Part shown: positions 41,987 to 49,896 of the stretch, piece by piece
How the letters are laid out: each line of letters begins with the position of its first letter
Position numbering within the stretch: the first letter of the stretch is position 1
Origin: an uncultured Bradyrhizobium sp.
GTDB lineage: Bacteria; Pseudomonadota; Alphaproteobacteria; Rhizobiales; Xanthobacteraceae
Assembly (NCBI RefSeq): GCF_936928535.1
Contig: NZ_CAKZHY010000081.1
Coordinates: forward strand, 1-49,896
Direction of reading: 5' to 3'
Length of the DNA stretch: 49,896 bases
Program-made: the position numbers and the translations under genes
Notes under the pieces: model-generated
What the model was told of the DNA's origin: nothing
The model's database searches: none
Seen by the model: the letters and a program-made list of their open reading frames with translations, nothing else

Positions 41987-42796
41987 TCATCGCCGCCGCG
42001 CGCTGCCGCTTTTGGCCTGCACGGCAGAAGAGCGTTTTGGCTTGCCCGGCTCACCTCCGGATCGCGCCGCCCGCTTCCGCGCCGCCGGCACACCTGCTGA
42101 TGTCTCGGCACCAAAGCTCTGCGCAAAGCGCTCCTGCGAATGCGCGAGGTGGTCACGCATGGCGTCGTGAGCCGACATTGGCCGGCGCGCCGCGATGGCA
42201 TCGCGCACGGTGCGGTGTTCATCGAGCGCGGCGCGCCAGGTTCCGGGGTTTTCGAAATAATGCGCGAGCTGCGCGAAATAGGGATTGAGGCGCTGGTCAA
42301 ACAGCTCGCCGACCACACGCACTAGCACGGCGTTGCCGAGGCATCCGGCGATCGCGATGTGGAAGGCACGGTCATGGACCATCGAGGCCTCGCCGGGATG
42401 CTCGACACTCTCCATCGCGACAAGCGCGGCGTCGATGCGGGCGATGTCGTCCTTGGTGGCCACGCGCGCGGCCTGCTCCGCAATCACGCTTTCGAGGAAT
42501 TCGCGGGCGCGCAGCAGCTCGAACGGACCTTCGATGGCGGCCGACGACACCGGCGCAGCGTCGGCGGGCTCGGTCACATAGATGCCGGAGCCGACGCGGA
42601 TGCGAACGCGTCCTTCCACTTCAAGCGCGATCAGGGCCTCGCGCACCGTCGGCCGCGAGATCCTGAGCTGCTCGGCGAGCTCGCGCTCGGTCGGCAAGCG
42701 GCTGCCGACCGCGTACTCGCCGCTGTCGATCAGGCTTCGCAATTGATCGGCGACCTGGCGGTAAAGCCGTCTCGCCTCCACAGCTTCCAGCGGCAC
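41987..42796 (-). CDS. GntR-family (FCD) regulator of hexuronate genes
   Basis: The 269-aa protein has a winged helix (LAEQLRISRPTVREALIALEVEGRV in two pieces) and a FCD domain (VHDRAFHIAIAG, EHRTVRDAI, MRDHLAHS). I start it at GTG 42796 because GGAGG lies five bases before it and the operator at 42857-42873 would otherwise be inside the gene. Alternatives are the ATGs at 42892 and 42889. The C-terminus is unusually rich in Arg and Lys. It likely represses uxuB and its own operon. Confidence 0.9.
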   Translation of the reverse strand: MPLEAVEARRLYRQVADQLRSLIDSGEYAVGSRLPTERELAEQLRISRPTVREALIALEVEGRVRIRVGSGIYVTEPADAAPVSSAAIEGPFELLRAREFLESVIAEQAARVATKDDIARIDAALVAMESVEHPGEASMVHDRAFHIAIAGCLGNAVLVRVVGELFDQRLNPYFAQLAHYFENPGTWRAALDEHRTVRDAIAARRPMSAHDAMRDHLAHSQERFAQSFGAETSAGVPAARKRAARSGGEPGKPKRSSAVQAKSGSARRR

Positions 42797-42856
42797 GCCG
42801 GCCTCCGGGGTCTCGCCGGGGCGGCTTGCTGTCCGGCGGCCCCGTCGATTTTGGAT

Positions 42857-42873
42857 AATTGGCCTTACCAATT
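42857..42873. promoter_or_regulatory. FCD-type operator between the regulator and uxuB
   Basis: AATTGG and CCAATT flank CCTTA. Read on the minus strand it is AATTGGTAAGGCCAATT, one base from the known E. coli PdhR site (AATTGGTAAGACCAATT), a FCD GntR relative. It sits between divergent starts (42796 and 42926). This supports the regulator as its ligand. Confidence 0.7.
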
Positions 42874-42925
42874 GACCGATGACGGCCATCATGTCAAGCA
42901 GCAGCGGAATAGAGGGGAGACGACC

Positions 42926-44395
42926 ATGCGGCTGGGTCACGCCAATCTCGACCAGATGCCATCTTCGATCCGCCGCCCGGCCTATGACCGTTCCCGCGTC
43001 ACACCAGGCATCGTGCATCTTGGTCTCGGCGCGTTTCATCGCGCGCATCAGGCTGTCGTCATCGACGATTGCCTTGCCGCTGATAGCAACGCCTGGGGCA
43101 TCGTCGGCGCGAGCCTGCGCAGCCCTGACACACGCGACGCCCTCGCCCCGCAGGATCATCTCTACACACTCGCCGTGCGCGCGGCCGAGGGCACCGAGCA
43201 TCGGATCGTCGGCGCGCTGCTGGACAGCGTCGTCGCGCGCGAGAAGCCGGCTGCGCTGGTCGAGCGGATGGCTGATCCCGCCATTCGCATCGTCTCAACG
43301 ACGGTGACCGAAAAGGGCTATTGCCACACGCCGCAGTCAGGCGATCTCGACGATCGCCATCCCGACGTGGTGCACGACCTCAACAACATCGAGGCGCCGC
43401 GCTCGGCGCCGGGCTTCATAGTGGCGGCGCTGGCGCGCCGGCGGGCGCTGAGCATTGCACCTTTCACCGTGCTGTGCTGCGACAATCTCGCCGCCAACGG
43501 CCACACCGTGCAGCGGATCGTGACGCAATTCGCCGCGCTCCGCTCAAAGGAGCTCAGCAAATGGATCGCGGATAGCACTACCTTCCCCTGCACCATGGTC
43601 GACCGCATCGTGCCTGAAACAACCAATGCTGATCGTGACGCGGTCGCTGTGGCGCTCGGGATGCGTGACGCCTGGCCCGTGATGACCGAGCCCTTCACGC
43701 AATGGGTGGTTGAGGATCACTTTGCCGCGGGAAGGCCCGATCTCGCCGCGGCAGGCGTCGAGCTTGTGAGCGACGTCAAGCCGTTCGAGCTGATGAAGCT
43801 GCGGCTGCTCAATGCCAGCCACTCGGCACTCGCCTATCTCGGCTACCTCGCCGGCTACGAGACCATTGCCGACACCATGCAGAATTCGCATTTCGCGCGC
43901 CTCGCCGCACAGGTGATGGAACAGGCCGCGGTGACGCTGACGATGCCTGCAGGCACCGATCTTGCCGCCTATCGCGCCTCGCTGCTCAAGCGCTTTGCCA
44001 ATCCGGCACTGCGTCACCGCACCTGGCAGATCGCGATGGACGGCTCGCAAAAACTGCCGCAGCGGCTGCTCGGTGCGATCCAGGATCGTCTCGCCAGGAA
44101 CCTGCCGATCGCGACGCATGCGCTCGCGGTGGCCGGCTGGATGCGTTACGTCACCGCGTCAGACGAACAGGGCCGCGCCATCGACGTGCGCGATCCCCTC
44201 GCTGCCGAGCTGGCGGCGCTGGCGCGCGAGGCAGGTCCCATGGCGGAACGGCTTGCGCCCGCATTTCTCGGCGTGGAAAAAATATTCGGACCGCTTGGTG
44301 CCGAGCCGCGGCTGCGCGAGGCCGTCATCGCAGCGCTCCGGCGCCTCTACGCGGAAGGTGCGCGGCGCACGGTGGAGACGCAGGTTTCGGCGTGA
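42926..44395 (+). CDS. uxuB: fructuronate reductase (mannitol dehydrogenase family)
   Basis: The 489-aa NAD enzyme interconverts D-fructuronate and D-mannonate. GIVHLGLGAFHRAHQAV (about 24-40) binds NAD, TEPFTQWVVEDHF follows, and the catalytic pattern MKLRLLNASHSALAY gives Lys, Asn and His. GGGGAG seven bases before the ATG at 42926 fixes the start; a longer open frame from 42359 is antisense to the regulator and is not real. It is divergent from the GntR/uxuA operon. The family also includes mannitol dehydrogenase and altronate oxidoreductase. Confidence 0.93.
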   Translation: MRLGHANLDQMPSSIRRPAYDRSRVTPGIVHLGLGAFHRAHQAVVIDDCLAADSNAWGIVGASLRSPDTRDALAPQDHLYTLAVRAAEGTEHRIVGALLDSVVAREKPAALVERMADPAIRIVSTTVTEKGYCHTPQSGDLDDRHPDVVHDLNNIEAPRSAPGFIVAALARRRALSIAPFTVLCCDNLAANGHTVQRIVTQFAALRSKELSKWIADSTTFPCTMVDRIVPETTNADRDAVAVALGMRDAWPVMTEPFTQWVVEDHFAAGRPDLAAAGVELVSDVKPFELMKLRLLNASHSALAYLGYLAGYETIADTMQNSHFARLAAQVMEQAAVTLTMPAGTDLAAYRASLLKRFANPALRHRTWQIAMDGSQKLPQRLLGAIQDRLARNLPIATHALAVAGWMRYVTASDEQGRAIDVRDPLAAELAALAREAGPMAERLAPAFLGVEKIFGPLGAEPRLREAVIAALRRLYAEGARRTVETQVSA

Positions 44396-44484
44396 CCAGA
44401 TACTGGGCAGCGATGCTGCACTGCGTTCAAAGTCGGACGCAAGTCGCGCTTGATTTTTGCCTGCCATTGGCCCACCCGAGAGTG

Positions 44485-44892
44485 ATGGCAAAGGACAGCA
44501 AGATCATCGCCGCGAACGCGGCTTTCTACACCGCCTTTTCGACGGGCGATTTCAACGGCATGAAGCGGATGTGGGCGGATGACGACGCCATTTCCTGCAT
44601 TCATCCCGGCTGGCCCGCGATCGTCGGCCATGCGACGGTGATCGGAAGCTGGCGCGACATCCTGCAAAATCCCGAAAGGCCGCAGATCGTCTGCGCCGAG
44701 CCGCAGGCGATCGTCGATGGCGACAGCGCGCGCGTGCTCTGCATCGAGATCGTCGACGGCACCGCGCTGGCCGCGGCCAACCATTTTCGCCGCGTCGGCG
44801 ACGCCTGGCGCATGGTGCATCACCAGTCGAGCCCGATCGCGCAGATTGTCGAGCAGGTCGAGGACGATAGAGCGAGCCACCGGGTGCACTGA
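44485..44892 (+). CDS. SnoaL/NTF2-like small protein
   Basis: The 135-aa protein has the NTF2-like cone fold signature: an N-terminal helix region (IAANAAFYTAFSTGDFNGMKRMW), DDDAISCIHPGWPAIVGHATVIGSW in two pieces, and a final strand with GDAWRMVHHQSSPI. It is like the calcium/calmodulin kinase II association-domain relatives that act as small ligand-binding or isomerase domains. The start at 44485 (MAKDSK) is chosen over a frame from 44392. Function is unknown. Confidence 0.85.
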   Translation: MAKDSKIIAANAAFYTAFSTGDFNGMKRMWADDDAISCIHPGWPAIVGHATVIGSWRDILQNPERPQIVCAEPQAIVDGDSARVLCIEIVDGTALAAANHFRRVGDAWRMVHHQSSPIAQIVEQVEDDRASHRVH

Positions 44893-44916
44893 CGACAACG
44901 ATCACGTTGGGGTGAT

Positions 44917-45660
44917 CTACTGTGCATGGGGTTGTTTTGTGTCTTTTGGTTCAGCAAGTTCCGACAGATCGTCCAGCACCATCAGCGCCGTGCTGAAATC
45001 ATCATCCCGGAAATACAGGCTGCGCGTGATGAGCACGGGAATGTCGGCCCGCGAGGCCGCGACCAGCCCGTTGGCGGAATCCTCGATCGCGACGCAATCC
45101 GAAGGCGCCAGCCTCAGCCGCGCCAGGACCTCGAGATAGACATCAGGCGCCGGCTTCTTGTGCCTGACATCATCACCGGCAACGATCGTAGCGAAATCCG
45201 CAGGCCACGCCGGCCCCAGCGCCCGCGACAGCAGTGCATCGATATTGCCGTGCGAGGTGGTGGTCGCGAGCGCAAGCCGCTGGCCGCGCGCCTTTGCGGA
45301 GGCCAGCAGCTCCGCCACGCCGGGCCGCAAAGGGCAGCAGCCGGTTTCGATCAGCTCGGCATAATGCGCCGTCTTGATGCGGTGAAGCTCGGCGATCTCG
45401 ACGTCCGACAAGGCGGGCGCGGTCGACTGGCCGGCGTGGAAGGCGCGGATGCGTTCCTTGCCGCCGGTCACCCGCAGCAGGTCCCGGTAGAGGATACGGT
45501 CCCATTGCCAGTCGAGACCGTGACGGGCGAAGGCATGGTTGAAGGCGCGCCGGTGGAGCTCCTCAGTCTCGGCCAGGGTGCCGTCGACATCGAAGATCAG
45601 CGCGGCCGCGGCCCGGATCCGCTCTGCCGCATCCAACGGCACGATCGCCTCCGCCTGCAT
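44917..45660 (-). CDS. HAD hydrolase, CbbY-like
   Basis: The 247-aa phosphatase has motif I FDVDGTLAET with Asp24 and Asp26, motif II around TTTSHGN, motif III Lys in KKPAPDVY and motif IV AIEDSANG. GGGAGG lies eight bases before the ATG at 45660. It resembles CbbY sugar-phosphate phosphatases, such as xylulose bisphosphatase. No Calvin-cycle gene is in the window. It is divergent from the SDR gene at 45798. Confidence 0.92.
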   Translation of the reverse strand: MQAEAIVPLDAAERIRAAAALIFDVDGTLAETEELHRRAFNHAFARHGLDWQWDRILYRDLLRVTGGKERIRAFHAGQSTAPALSDVEIAELHRIKTAHYAELIETGCCPLRPGVAELLASAKARGQRLALATTTSHGNIDALLSRALGPAWPADFATIVAGDDVRHKKPAPDVYLEVLARLRLAPSDCVAIEDSANGLVAASRADIPVLITRSLYFRDDDFSTALMVLDDLSELAEPKDTKQPHAQ

Positions 45661-45797
45661 GGTCGCCGCCTCCCTGTCACGCGCGACCATCGCCCGAGGC
45701 AGCAGGCGAGTAAAATCGCAATATCTTTTGCCGGCCCCAAAAATCTCTTATGAGCGAGGAGGCGCGACCAGCGCGATCTGGAACTTACGGGAGACGC

Positions 45798-46658
45798 ATG
45801 CGGCTCTTCATCCTCGGCCTCGGCTATAGCGCCCGGCATTTCTTCCGCCGGTACGGCGGCAGTTTCTCGCATGTCGCCGGCACGGTGCGGGATCCCACCA
45901 CGAGAGACGACCTCGCCGGCCTCGAGCTGCACGGCTTTGCCGGCAGCCGCCCGGCTGACGCCACGGTCGACCGCATCCGCGATGCCGATGTCCTCATCGT
46001 CTCCATCCCGCCCGGCAGCACCGGCGATCCCGCACTCGCCACGCTCGGCGATGTGCTGGCGGCCGACCGTCGCAAGGTCGTCTATCTCTCCACCATCGGC
46101 GTCTATGGCGATCACGCCGGCGGATGGGTCGACGAGACCACGCCGCCGCAATCTTCCCTTGACCGCGCGCGGATGCGCGTCGCGGCGGAGCAGGCCTGGA
46201 CGGAGACGGCGCACGGCAATGTCGCGATCCTCAGGCTTGCCGGCATCTACGGTCCCGGCCGCAACGCGCTAGTGACGCTGCGGGGCGGCACCGCCCGGCG
46301 CATCATCAAGCCCGGCCAGGTCTTCAATCGCATCCACGTCGAGGACATCGCGAGCGCCATCATGGCCGCAATCAACCACGGGAGCGGCGGCACCTGGAAC
46401 CTCTGCGACGACGAGCCCGCACCACCGCAAGACGTGATCACCTATGCCGCGCAGCTGATAGGCGTTACGCCACCGGCGGAAGAGGCGTTCGCGACCGCCG
46501 AGATGTCAGCGATGGCGCGAAGCTTCTATGCCAGCAGCGCCCGCGTCTCCAATACGAAACTGAAGCGCGAGCTCGGCGTCACGCTGGCCTATCCGACCTA
46601 TCGGCACGGCCTCGATGCGCTGTGGCGCGAGGCAGAATCGCGACCCGTCGTGAAATAG
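45798..46658 (+). CDS. NAD-dependent epimerase/SDR-like protein (YeeZ type)
   Basis: The 286-aa protein starts with LFILGLGYSARHFFRRY (3-19), a Rossmann motif, and has VVYLSTIGVYGDHAGGWVDE (about 95-114), ILRLAGIYGPGRN and FNRIHVEDIASAIMAA. It belongs to the atypical/extended SDR group with YeeZ. GGGAG before the ATG at 45798 supports it over 45750. The substrate is unknown. It precedes a damaged gene region. Confidence 0.9.
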   Translation: MRLFILGLGYSARHFFRRYGGSFSHVAGTVRDPTTRDDLAGLELHGFAGSRPADATVDRIRDADVLIVSIPPGSTGDPALATLGDVLAADRRKVVYLSTIGVYGDHAGGWVDETTPPQSSLDRARMRVAAEQAWTETAHGNVAILRLAGIYGPGRNALVTLRGGTARRIIKPGQVFNRIHVEDIASAIMAAINHGSGGTWNLCDDEPAPPQDVITYAAQLIGVTPPAEEAFATAEMSAMARSFYASSARVSNTKLKRELGVTLAYPTYRHGLDALWREAESRPVVK

Positions 46659-46684
46659 AAAGGCCGATCGGCCGCCCTTTGGCG

Positions 46685-47100
46685 TCAGCTCAGAACGCCG
46701 TATTTCTTGAACCAGGCCTGCGCCTGCGCCCACGCATCCCCTGCTGCGTCCTTCCGGTAGCTGCCGCGATAGTCGGCATGGAAGCCATGCGGCGCTTCGG
46801 GATAGATCTTGAACTCCGCCGTCTTCTTGTTCTCCGCGAGCGCGGCCTTGAGCTGCTCGATCTGGGCGACGGGAATGCCAGTATCGGCGCCGCCATAGAG
46901 GCCGAACACCGGCGCCTTCATCTCGGGCGCGAGCTGCAACGGGCTCTTCGGCCAGAGCGGATTGGGCGCGACGACCGGCGGACCATAGAAGGCAACGCCG
47001 GCCTTGAGGTGCCGCTATGGGCGGCATATTCCCAGACAGTGCGGGCACCGCGGCAAAAGCCAATGATGCCGAGCTTGGCAGTGTCGCCGCCTTGCTGCGC
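46685..47100 (-). pseudogene. dienelactone hydrolase, 5' end lost and frameshifted
   Basis: The minus strand encodes the C-terminal half of a dienelactone hydrolase: AKLGIIGFCRGARTVWEYAAHS, in two pieces, then KAGVAFYGPPVVAPNP and VFGLYGGADTGIPVAQ, ending WFKKYGVLS. The nucleophile Cys in GFCRG and the His in PHGFHADYRG are present. A one-base loss at about 47009 shifts the frame between AAHSG and LKAG. Upstream of about 47100 the similarity stops, and the N-terminal part, including the start, is absent. No functional enzyme can be made. Confidence 0.8.
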
Positions 47101-47364
47101 GACTCGCTCCGCGAGGTCCTCAATCATCTCGATGCGGCGCATCAGCGGCTCGATGCCAGCATCTGCCGCGATTGCATGTTCCTGGCCGAGCGCAGCCCCG
47201 CCACGGGCAAGGGCCGCGCCACCGCCGAGTTCATGTGCCGGCTGTACCGCGCCCCCGTCTCGCTCGAAGAGACCGAGCTGCTGTGCACCAGCTTCGAGCG
47301 CACCCGCGACCGCCCCAAGATCGAGGATCATTTCGATCGCGCGCGCGTCGCAAGCCAGGGCTGA
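47092..47364 (+). pseudogene. 3' fragment of an unknown gene, head-to-head with the hydrolase fragment
   Basis: From about 47101 a plus-strand frame shows strong third-position G/C bias: LRDSLREVLNHLDAAHQ, then CRDCMFLAERSPATGKGRA, ending RVASQG. It carries a CRDC pair and looks like true coding, but I know no such family. The frame has no credible start: the nearby ATG at 47017 lies inside the hydrolase fragment and is read antisense to it, and a TTG at 47092 lacks a ribosome binding site. It is probably the end of a gene whose front was lost. It might instead be a short real gene. Confidence 0.55.
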
Positions 47365-47520
47365 GGGGGCGGTCTGGTTCTCCGACGCAATTCGTCCGAA
47401 CTTTGCTTGATCTCTCCACCCCTCGGATCCGAGGGGCGCAGGGAAAGCCGGGTGCCGGCTGGCACCCGCGGTCTGCTGCGCGCCGGCCGCCCGCATTAGC
47501 CGACGATCGGCGCGCGCCGT

Positions 47521-48588
47521 TTACTCCGCGCCCGATCCGCCCTGCACGATCTTCTCGTTCAGCTTCTGGTCGACCGTGTCGACAGTGCGGTCGATCTCGG
47601 CGTTGGGCACGCCGAGCTGATGCGAGATCAGCTTCACCAGGAGGTCGACGCGCTCGATGAAGGGCGCGCCGCTGGCCACGGCCCGCGCGGCCGAGGACGG
47701 CTTGAGCAGGCTTTCGGCGGCCTTGGCGTATTTCGCAAACGGCACCTGGTCCTCGGGGTCGGCGCCGAGGCGGCGGGCGATGGCATCGACATGATCGTAG
47801 ATCGTTTGCGAGCGCTTGAGGTCGCCGTGCACGGCGTCGCGGATCGACTGCGGCTCCTGCGGGGTGATGCAGCGATAATTGCCGGTGAGCAGCATCGACC
47901 ACTTCGCCAGCGGCACGAACAGGGAATCGAACACTTTCAGCTTCACCGGCACGTCCTTGCCGTCGAGCGTCACAGCGTCGATGTCGGCCTCGAGTTCGCG
48001 CAGCACCTTGTTGTGCTTCTCGTCGGCGAAGGCCGAGGCCTTGAAGTTGGTCGGCAGGCCGACATGCAGCACGTTCGCCGCTTCCTCCGGCGGGCGGAAG
48101 GCCTGCGGATCGGGCGAGCACAGCGTCACGAGGCCAGGCTCGAAGCGCTCCCACACCTGTGCATTCGTGTAGGCCTCCTCGAGATCCATGTCTGCCAGCG
48201 CCGGAATGCGCTTGAGATAGGGCAGCGGCGGCATGTTCATGATCGACAGGCACGGCAGCTTCGCCGCGGCGATCTTGACCATGAGCATGCGAACCGTGTG
48301 ATTGGTGTATTGCGGCTCCTGCATCGCAAGACCGACGAGATCGTAGCGGGAGAGGTCCACATTCTGCGGCGTTACGGCATCGAGCTTGCCCGGCCGCAGA
48401 TCGCGCGAGAAGATCGCCCGATGGGTCGCCTCATCGCGCAGCTTGATGCGCACTTCCGTGCCATCACGGTTGATCAGCTCCGCAGTCTTGGCGCGGCAAA
48501 CCAGGGTCACGTTGTGCCCGGCCATCAAGAGCTTGGTGCCTAGCAGGGAGCCGTAGGAAGCTCCCAGAATCAGAACGTTGCGCGCCAT
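47521..48588 (-). CDS. ketopantoate reductase-like (PanE/ApbA family) dehydrogenase
   Basis: The 355-aa protein has the NADP-binding motif LILGASYGSLLGTKLLMAGHN in two pieces (6-25) and the family core with the Lys/Asn region PLAKWSMLLTGNYRC. It would reduce 2-oxo acids such as ketopantoate. The 355 residues are longer than typical PanE (about 300), and the motif GASYGS replaces the usual GxGxxG form, so the substrate may differ. The neighbours are a fragment pair and the divergent ATPase gene. Confidence 0.85.
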   Translation of the reverse strand: MARNVLILGASYGSLLGTKLLMAGHNVTLVCRAKTAELINRDGTEVRIKLRDEATHRAIFSRDLRPGKLDAVTPQNVDLSRYDLVGLAMQEPQYTNHTVRMLMVKIAAAKLPCLSIMNMPPLPYLKRIPALADMDLEEAYTNAQVWERFEPGLVTLCSPDPQAFRPPEEAANVLHVGLPTNFKASAFADEKHNKVLRELEADIDAVTLDGKDVPVKLKVFDSLFVPLAKWSMLLTGNYRCITPQEPQSIRDAVHGDLKRSQTIYDHVDAIARRLGADPEDQVPFAKYAKAAESLLKPSSAARAVASGAPFIERVDLLVKLISHQLGVPNAEIDRTVDTVDQKLNEKIVQGGSGAE

Positions 48589-48945
48589 GTTCGTCCCCTC
48601 GAGAATGTGTGTGATTTTGGGCCCCGGCCGTTATCCGCGGGTGCATTGCAGCATCTAAGGCAAACCGTCCGGGGATGGCAACTGGGATAATGCATACAAG
48701 GAAAGCAGCATATTCCGCCACGCGGACGGACAGACGGATCGGCCACCTCGCAGCCATTGCGGCTTAACCGAAATATGATGGCCTGGCCGATGCCGCAGCG
48801 ATTCCCGCCCGCACTTCTACGACTTTCAATTCACAGCTGAAATTCCACCGTGGGCAACGCGGCGTGTTCCCACCTGTTTCGCTCGACGCATCCCGCTTCG
48901 ATTGATAAGCCCCTGTCCGCGAATGACGGGGCTTTGAGTCGGGAC
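48589..48945. other. intergenic divergent region
   Basis: This 357-base gap separates the reductase and the HerA-like ATPase genes. AAGCCCC (48907-48913) can pair with GGGGCTT (48928-48934), twelve bases before the ATG at 48946. I see no RNA gene, promoter of high quality or coding frame in the rest. Confidence 0.5.
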
Positions 48946-49896
48946 ATGACGGTTGCGATCGAGATGGGGCTGACCACGGCCGGCGCCGGGGCGGCCATGG
49001 ACCTCGAGGAACTCTTGGCGACCCGTCTCTTGGTGCAGGGCAATTCGGGCTCCGGCAAGTCGCATCTGCTCAGGCGCCTCCTGGAGCAGAGCGCGCCGTG
49101 GGTGCAGCAGGCCATCATCGACCCCGAAGGCGATTTCGTCACGCTGGCCGATCGCTTCGGCCATCTGGTGATCGACGCCGAAGACCACACCGAGCGCGGC
49201 CTGCAAGTCGCGGGCGAGCGCGCCCGGCTACATCGCGTCTCCACCGTGCTCAACCTCGAAGGGCTGGATGCCGAGAACCAGATGAGGCGCGCGGCCGCCT
49301 TTCTCGGCGGCATGTTCGACGTCGAGCGCGACCATTGGTACCCGATGCTGGTGGTGGTCGACGAGGCGCAGCTGTTTGCGCCGGCGGTCGCGGGCGAAGT
49401 GTCGGACGAGGCGAGGAAGCTGTCGCTTGGCGCTATGACCAATCTGATGTGCCGCGGCCGCAAGCGCGGCCTTGCCGGCATCATCGCGACGCAGCGCCTC
49501 GCCAAGCTCGCCAAGAACGTCGCGGCCGAAGCCTCGAACTTCCTGATGGGCCGCACCTTCCTCGATATCGACATGGCGCGCGCCGCCGATTTGCTCGGCA
49601 TGGAGCGGCGGCAGGCGGAAGCCTTTCGCGACCTCGAACGCGGCCAGTTCATGGCGTTGGGACCTGCGCTGTCGCGCCGTCCGCTGCGGCTGAACATCGG
49701 CCCGACCGAAACGTCCCCACGCAATTCGACGCCGCGGCTGATGCCGCTCCCGGAAGCGACGCTTGAAGATGCGCGCGCCGTGATCCTGGCTGCGCCGCCG
49801 CCGGACGCGAGCCGGCCGCAGCGCCGGCCGGCGCCCGATCTGCTCGAGCAGCTCCGCGCGGCCAAGGCGGCGGCGCCTGACATCAGCACCGAAGAG
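48946..49896 (+). CDS. HerA-like ATPase (DUF87/FtsK-type fold), truncated by the window
   Basis: The frame is open to the last base, so only the first 317 residues are visible. Walker A GNSGSGKS is at 32-39, Walker B with DE at 139-140 in LVVVDEAQLFAP, and a sensor-like ATQRLAKL follows (181-188). The C-terminal region (AADLLGMERRQAEAFRDL, ARGQFMALGP-like) fits HerA/VirB4-related ATPases used in DNA transactions. The ATG at 48946 has only a weak ribosome binding site. Length and role cannot be judged without the rest of the gene. Confidence 0.9.
   Translation, partial: MTVAIEMGLTTAGAGAAMDLEELLATRLLVQGNSGSGKSHLLRRLLEQSAPWVQQAIIDPEGDFVTLADRFGHLVIDAEDHTERGLQVAGERARLHRVSTVLNLEGLDAENQMRRAAAFLGGMFDVERDHWYPMLVVVDEAQLFAPAVAGEVSDEARKLSLGAMTNLMCRGRKRGLAGIIATQRLAKLAKNVAAEASNFLMGRTFLDIDMARAADLLGMERRQAEAFRDLERGQFMALGPALSRRPLRLNIGPTETSPRNSTPRLMPLPEATLEDARAVILAAPPPDASRPQRRPAPDLLEQLRAAKAAAPDISTEE

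Noticed and set aside
42359..42925. N-terminal extension of uxuB
   Set aside because: It is antisense to the GntR regulator and its operator; the ATG at 42926 has a good ribosome binding site.
47017..47100. ATG start for the plus-strand fragment
   Set aside because: The first 28 codons are antisense to a clear dienelactone hydrolase sequence, so the start is accidental.

Overview
The window reads as one stretch of chromosome from a GC-rich alphaproteobacterium, most likely Bradyrhizobium or a close relative. The evidence is the strong G/C preference at third codon positions, the many solute-binding proteins and MHS-type permeases, the mixture of small catabolic operons with their own IclR, GntR, TetR and LysR regulators, and intergenic palindromic repeats of the kind common in that genus. 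This assignment is inference. I see no rRNA, tRNA, CRISPR array, transposase or prophage gene.

Layout. (1) 1-2840: small unknown proteins, including two paralogous short proteins (708-956 and 2268-2621), three very small membrane proteins, and a DapA-like protein that lacks the Schiff-base lysine. (2) 2936-3571: upp, whose start codon directly follows a long RNA stem. (3) 3605-7574: CoA-ester catabolism with an acyl-CoA ligase, an acyl-CoA dehydrogenase, a MaoC hydratase reduced to its two ends, and a CitE-like lyase. (4) 7642-12080: an exported glycine-rich protein, a fumarylacetoacetase-family protein with a Tat-like leader, an exported GH79-like glycosidase and an MHS permease. (5) 12417-16185: an orphan branched-chain-type binding protein, a flavoprotein reductase or dehydrogenase and an IclR regulator. 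(6) 16197-25276: a minus-strand cluster with a hydroxyacid dehydrogenase, RidA, an acetolactate-synthase-like enzyme, a D-amino-acid dehydrogenase, an Asp/Glu-type racemase, a GntR regulator, a two-subunit TPP decarboxylase and an SDR, with a divergent amino-acid-binding protein. (7) 25522-32457: an efflux permease, two overlapping type-B carboxylesterases, an MHS permease and a TetR regulator. (8) 32520-39540: a complete polyamine/opine-type ABC importer with an amine oxidase-like flavoprotein and a HAD type II enzyme, plus a divergent LysR regulator. (9) 39667-44395: hexuronate catabolism (uxuA, a zinc dehydrogenase, a GntR regulator and divergent uxuB) around a palindrome close to the PdhR-type consensus. 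(10) 44485-49896: an NTF2-like protein, a CbbY-like HAD, an epimerase-like SDR, a damaged dienelactone hydrolase joined head-to-head to another gene fragment, a PanE-like reductase and a HerA-like ATPase cut by the window edge.

How the parts work together. Most blocks are transport, catabolism and regulator sets for amino acids, amines, sugar acids or esters. The most interesting is region 6, which looks like an undescribed route from a D- or racemic amino acid through an imine and a 2-oxo acid to an aldehyde. Several small evolutionary scars stand out: the MaoC internal deletion, the lysine-less DapA homologue and the head-to-head junction near 47100. Candidate operators lie at 31706-31719, 42857-42873, 24361-24371 and 38528-38543.
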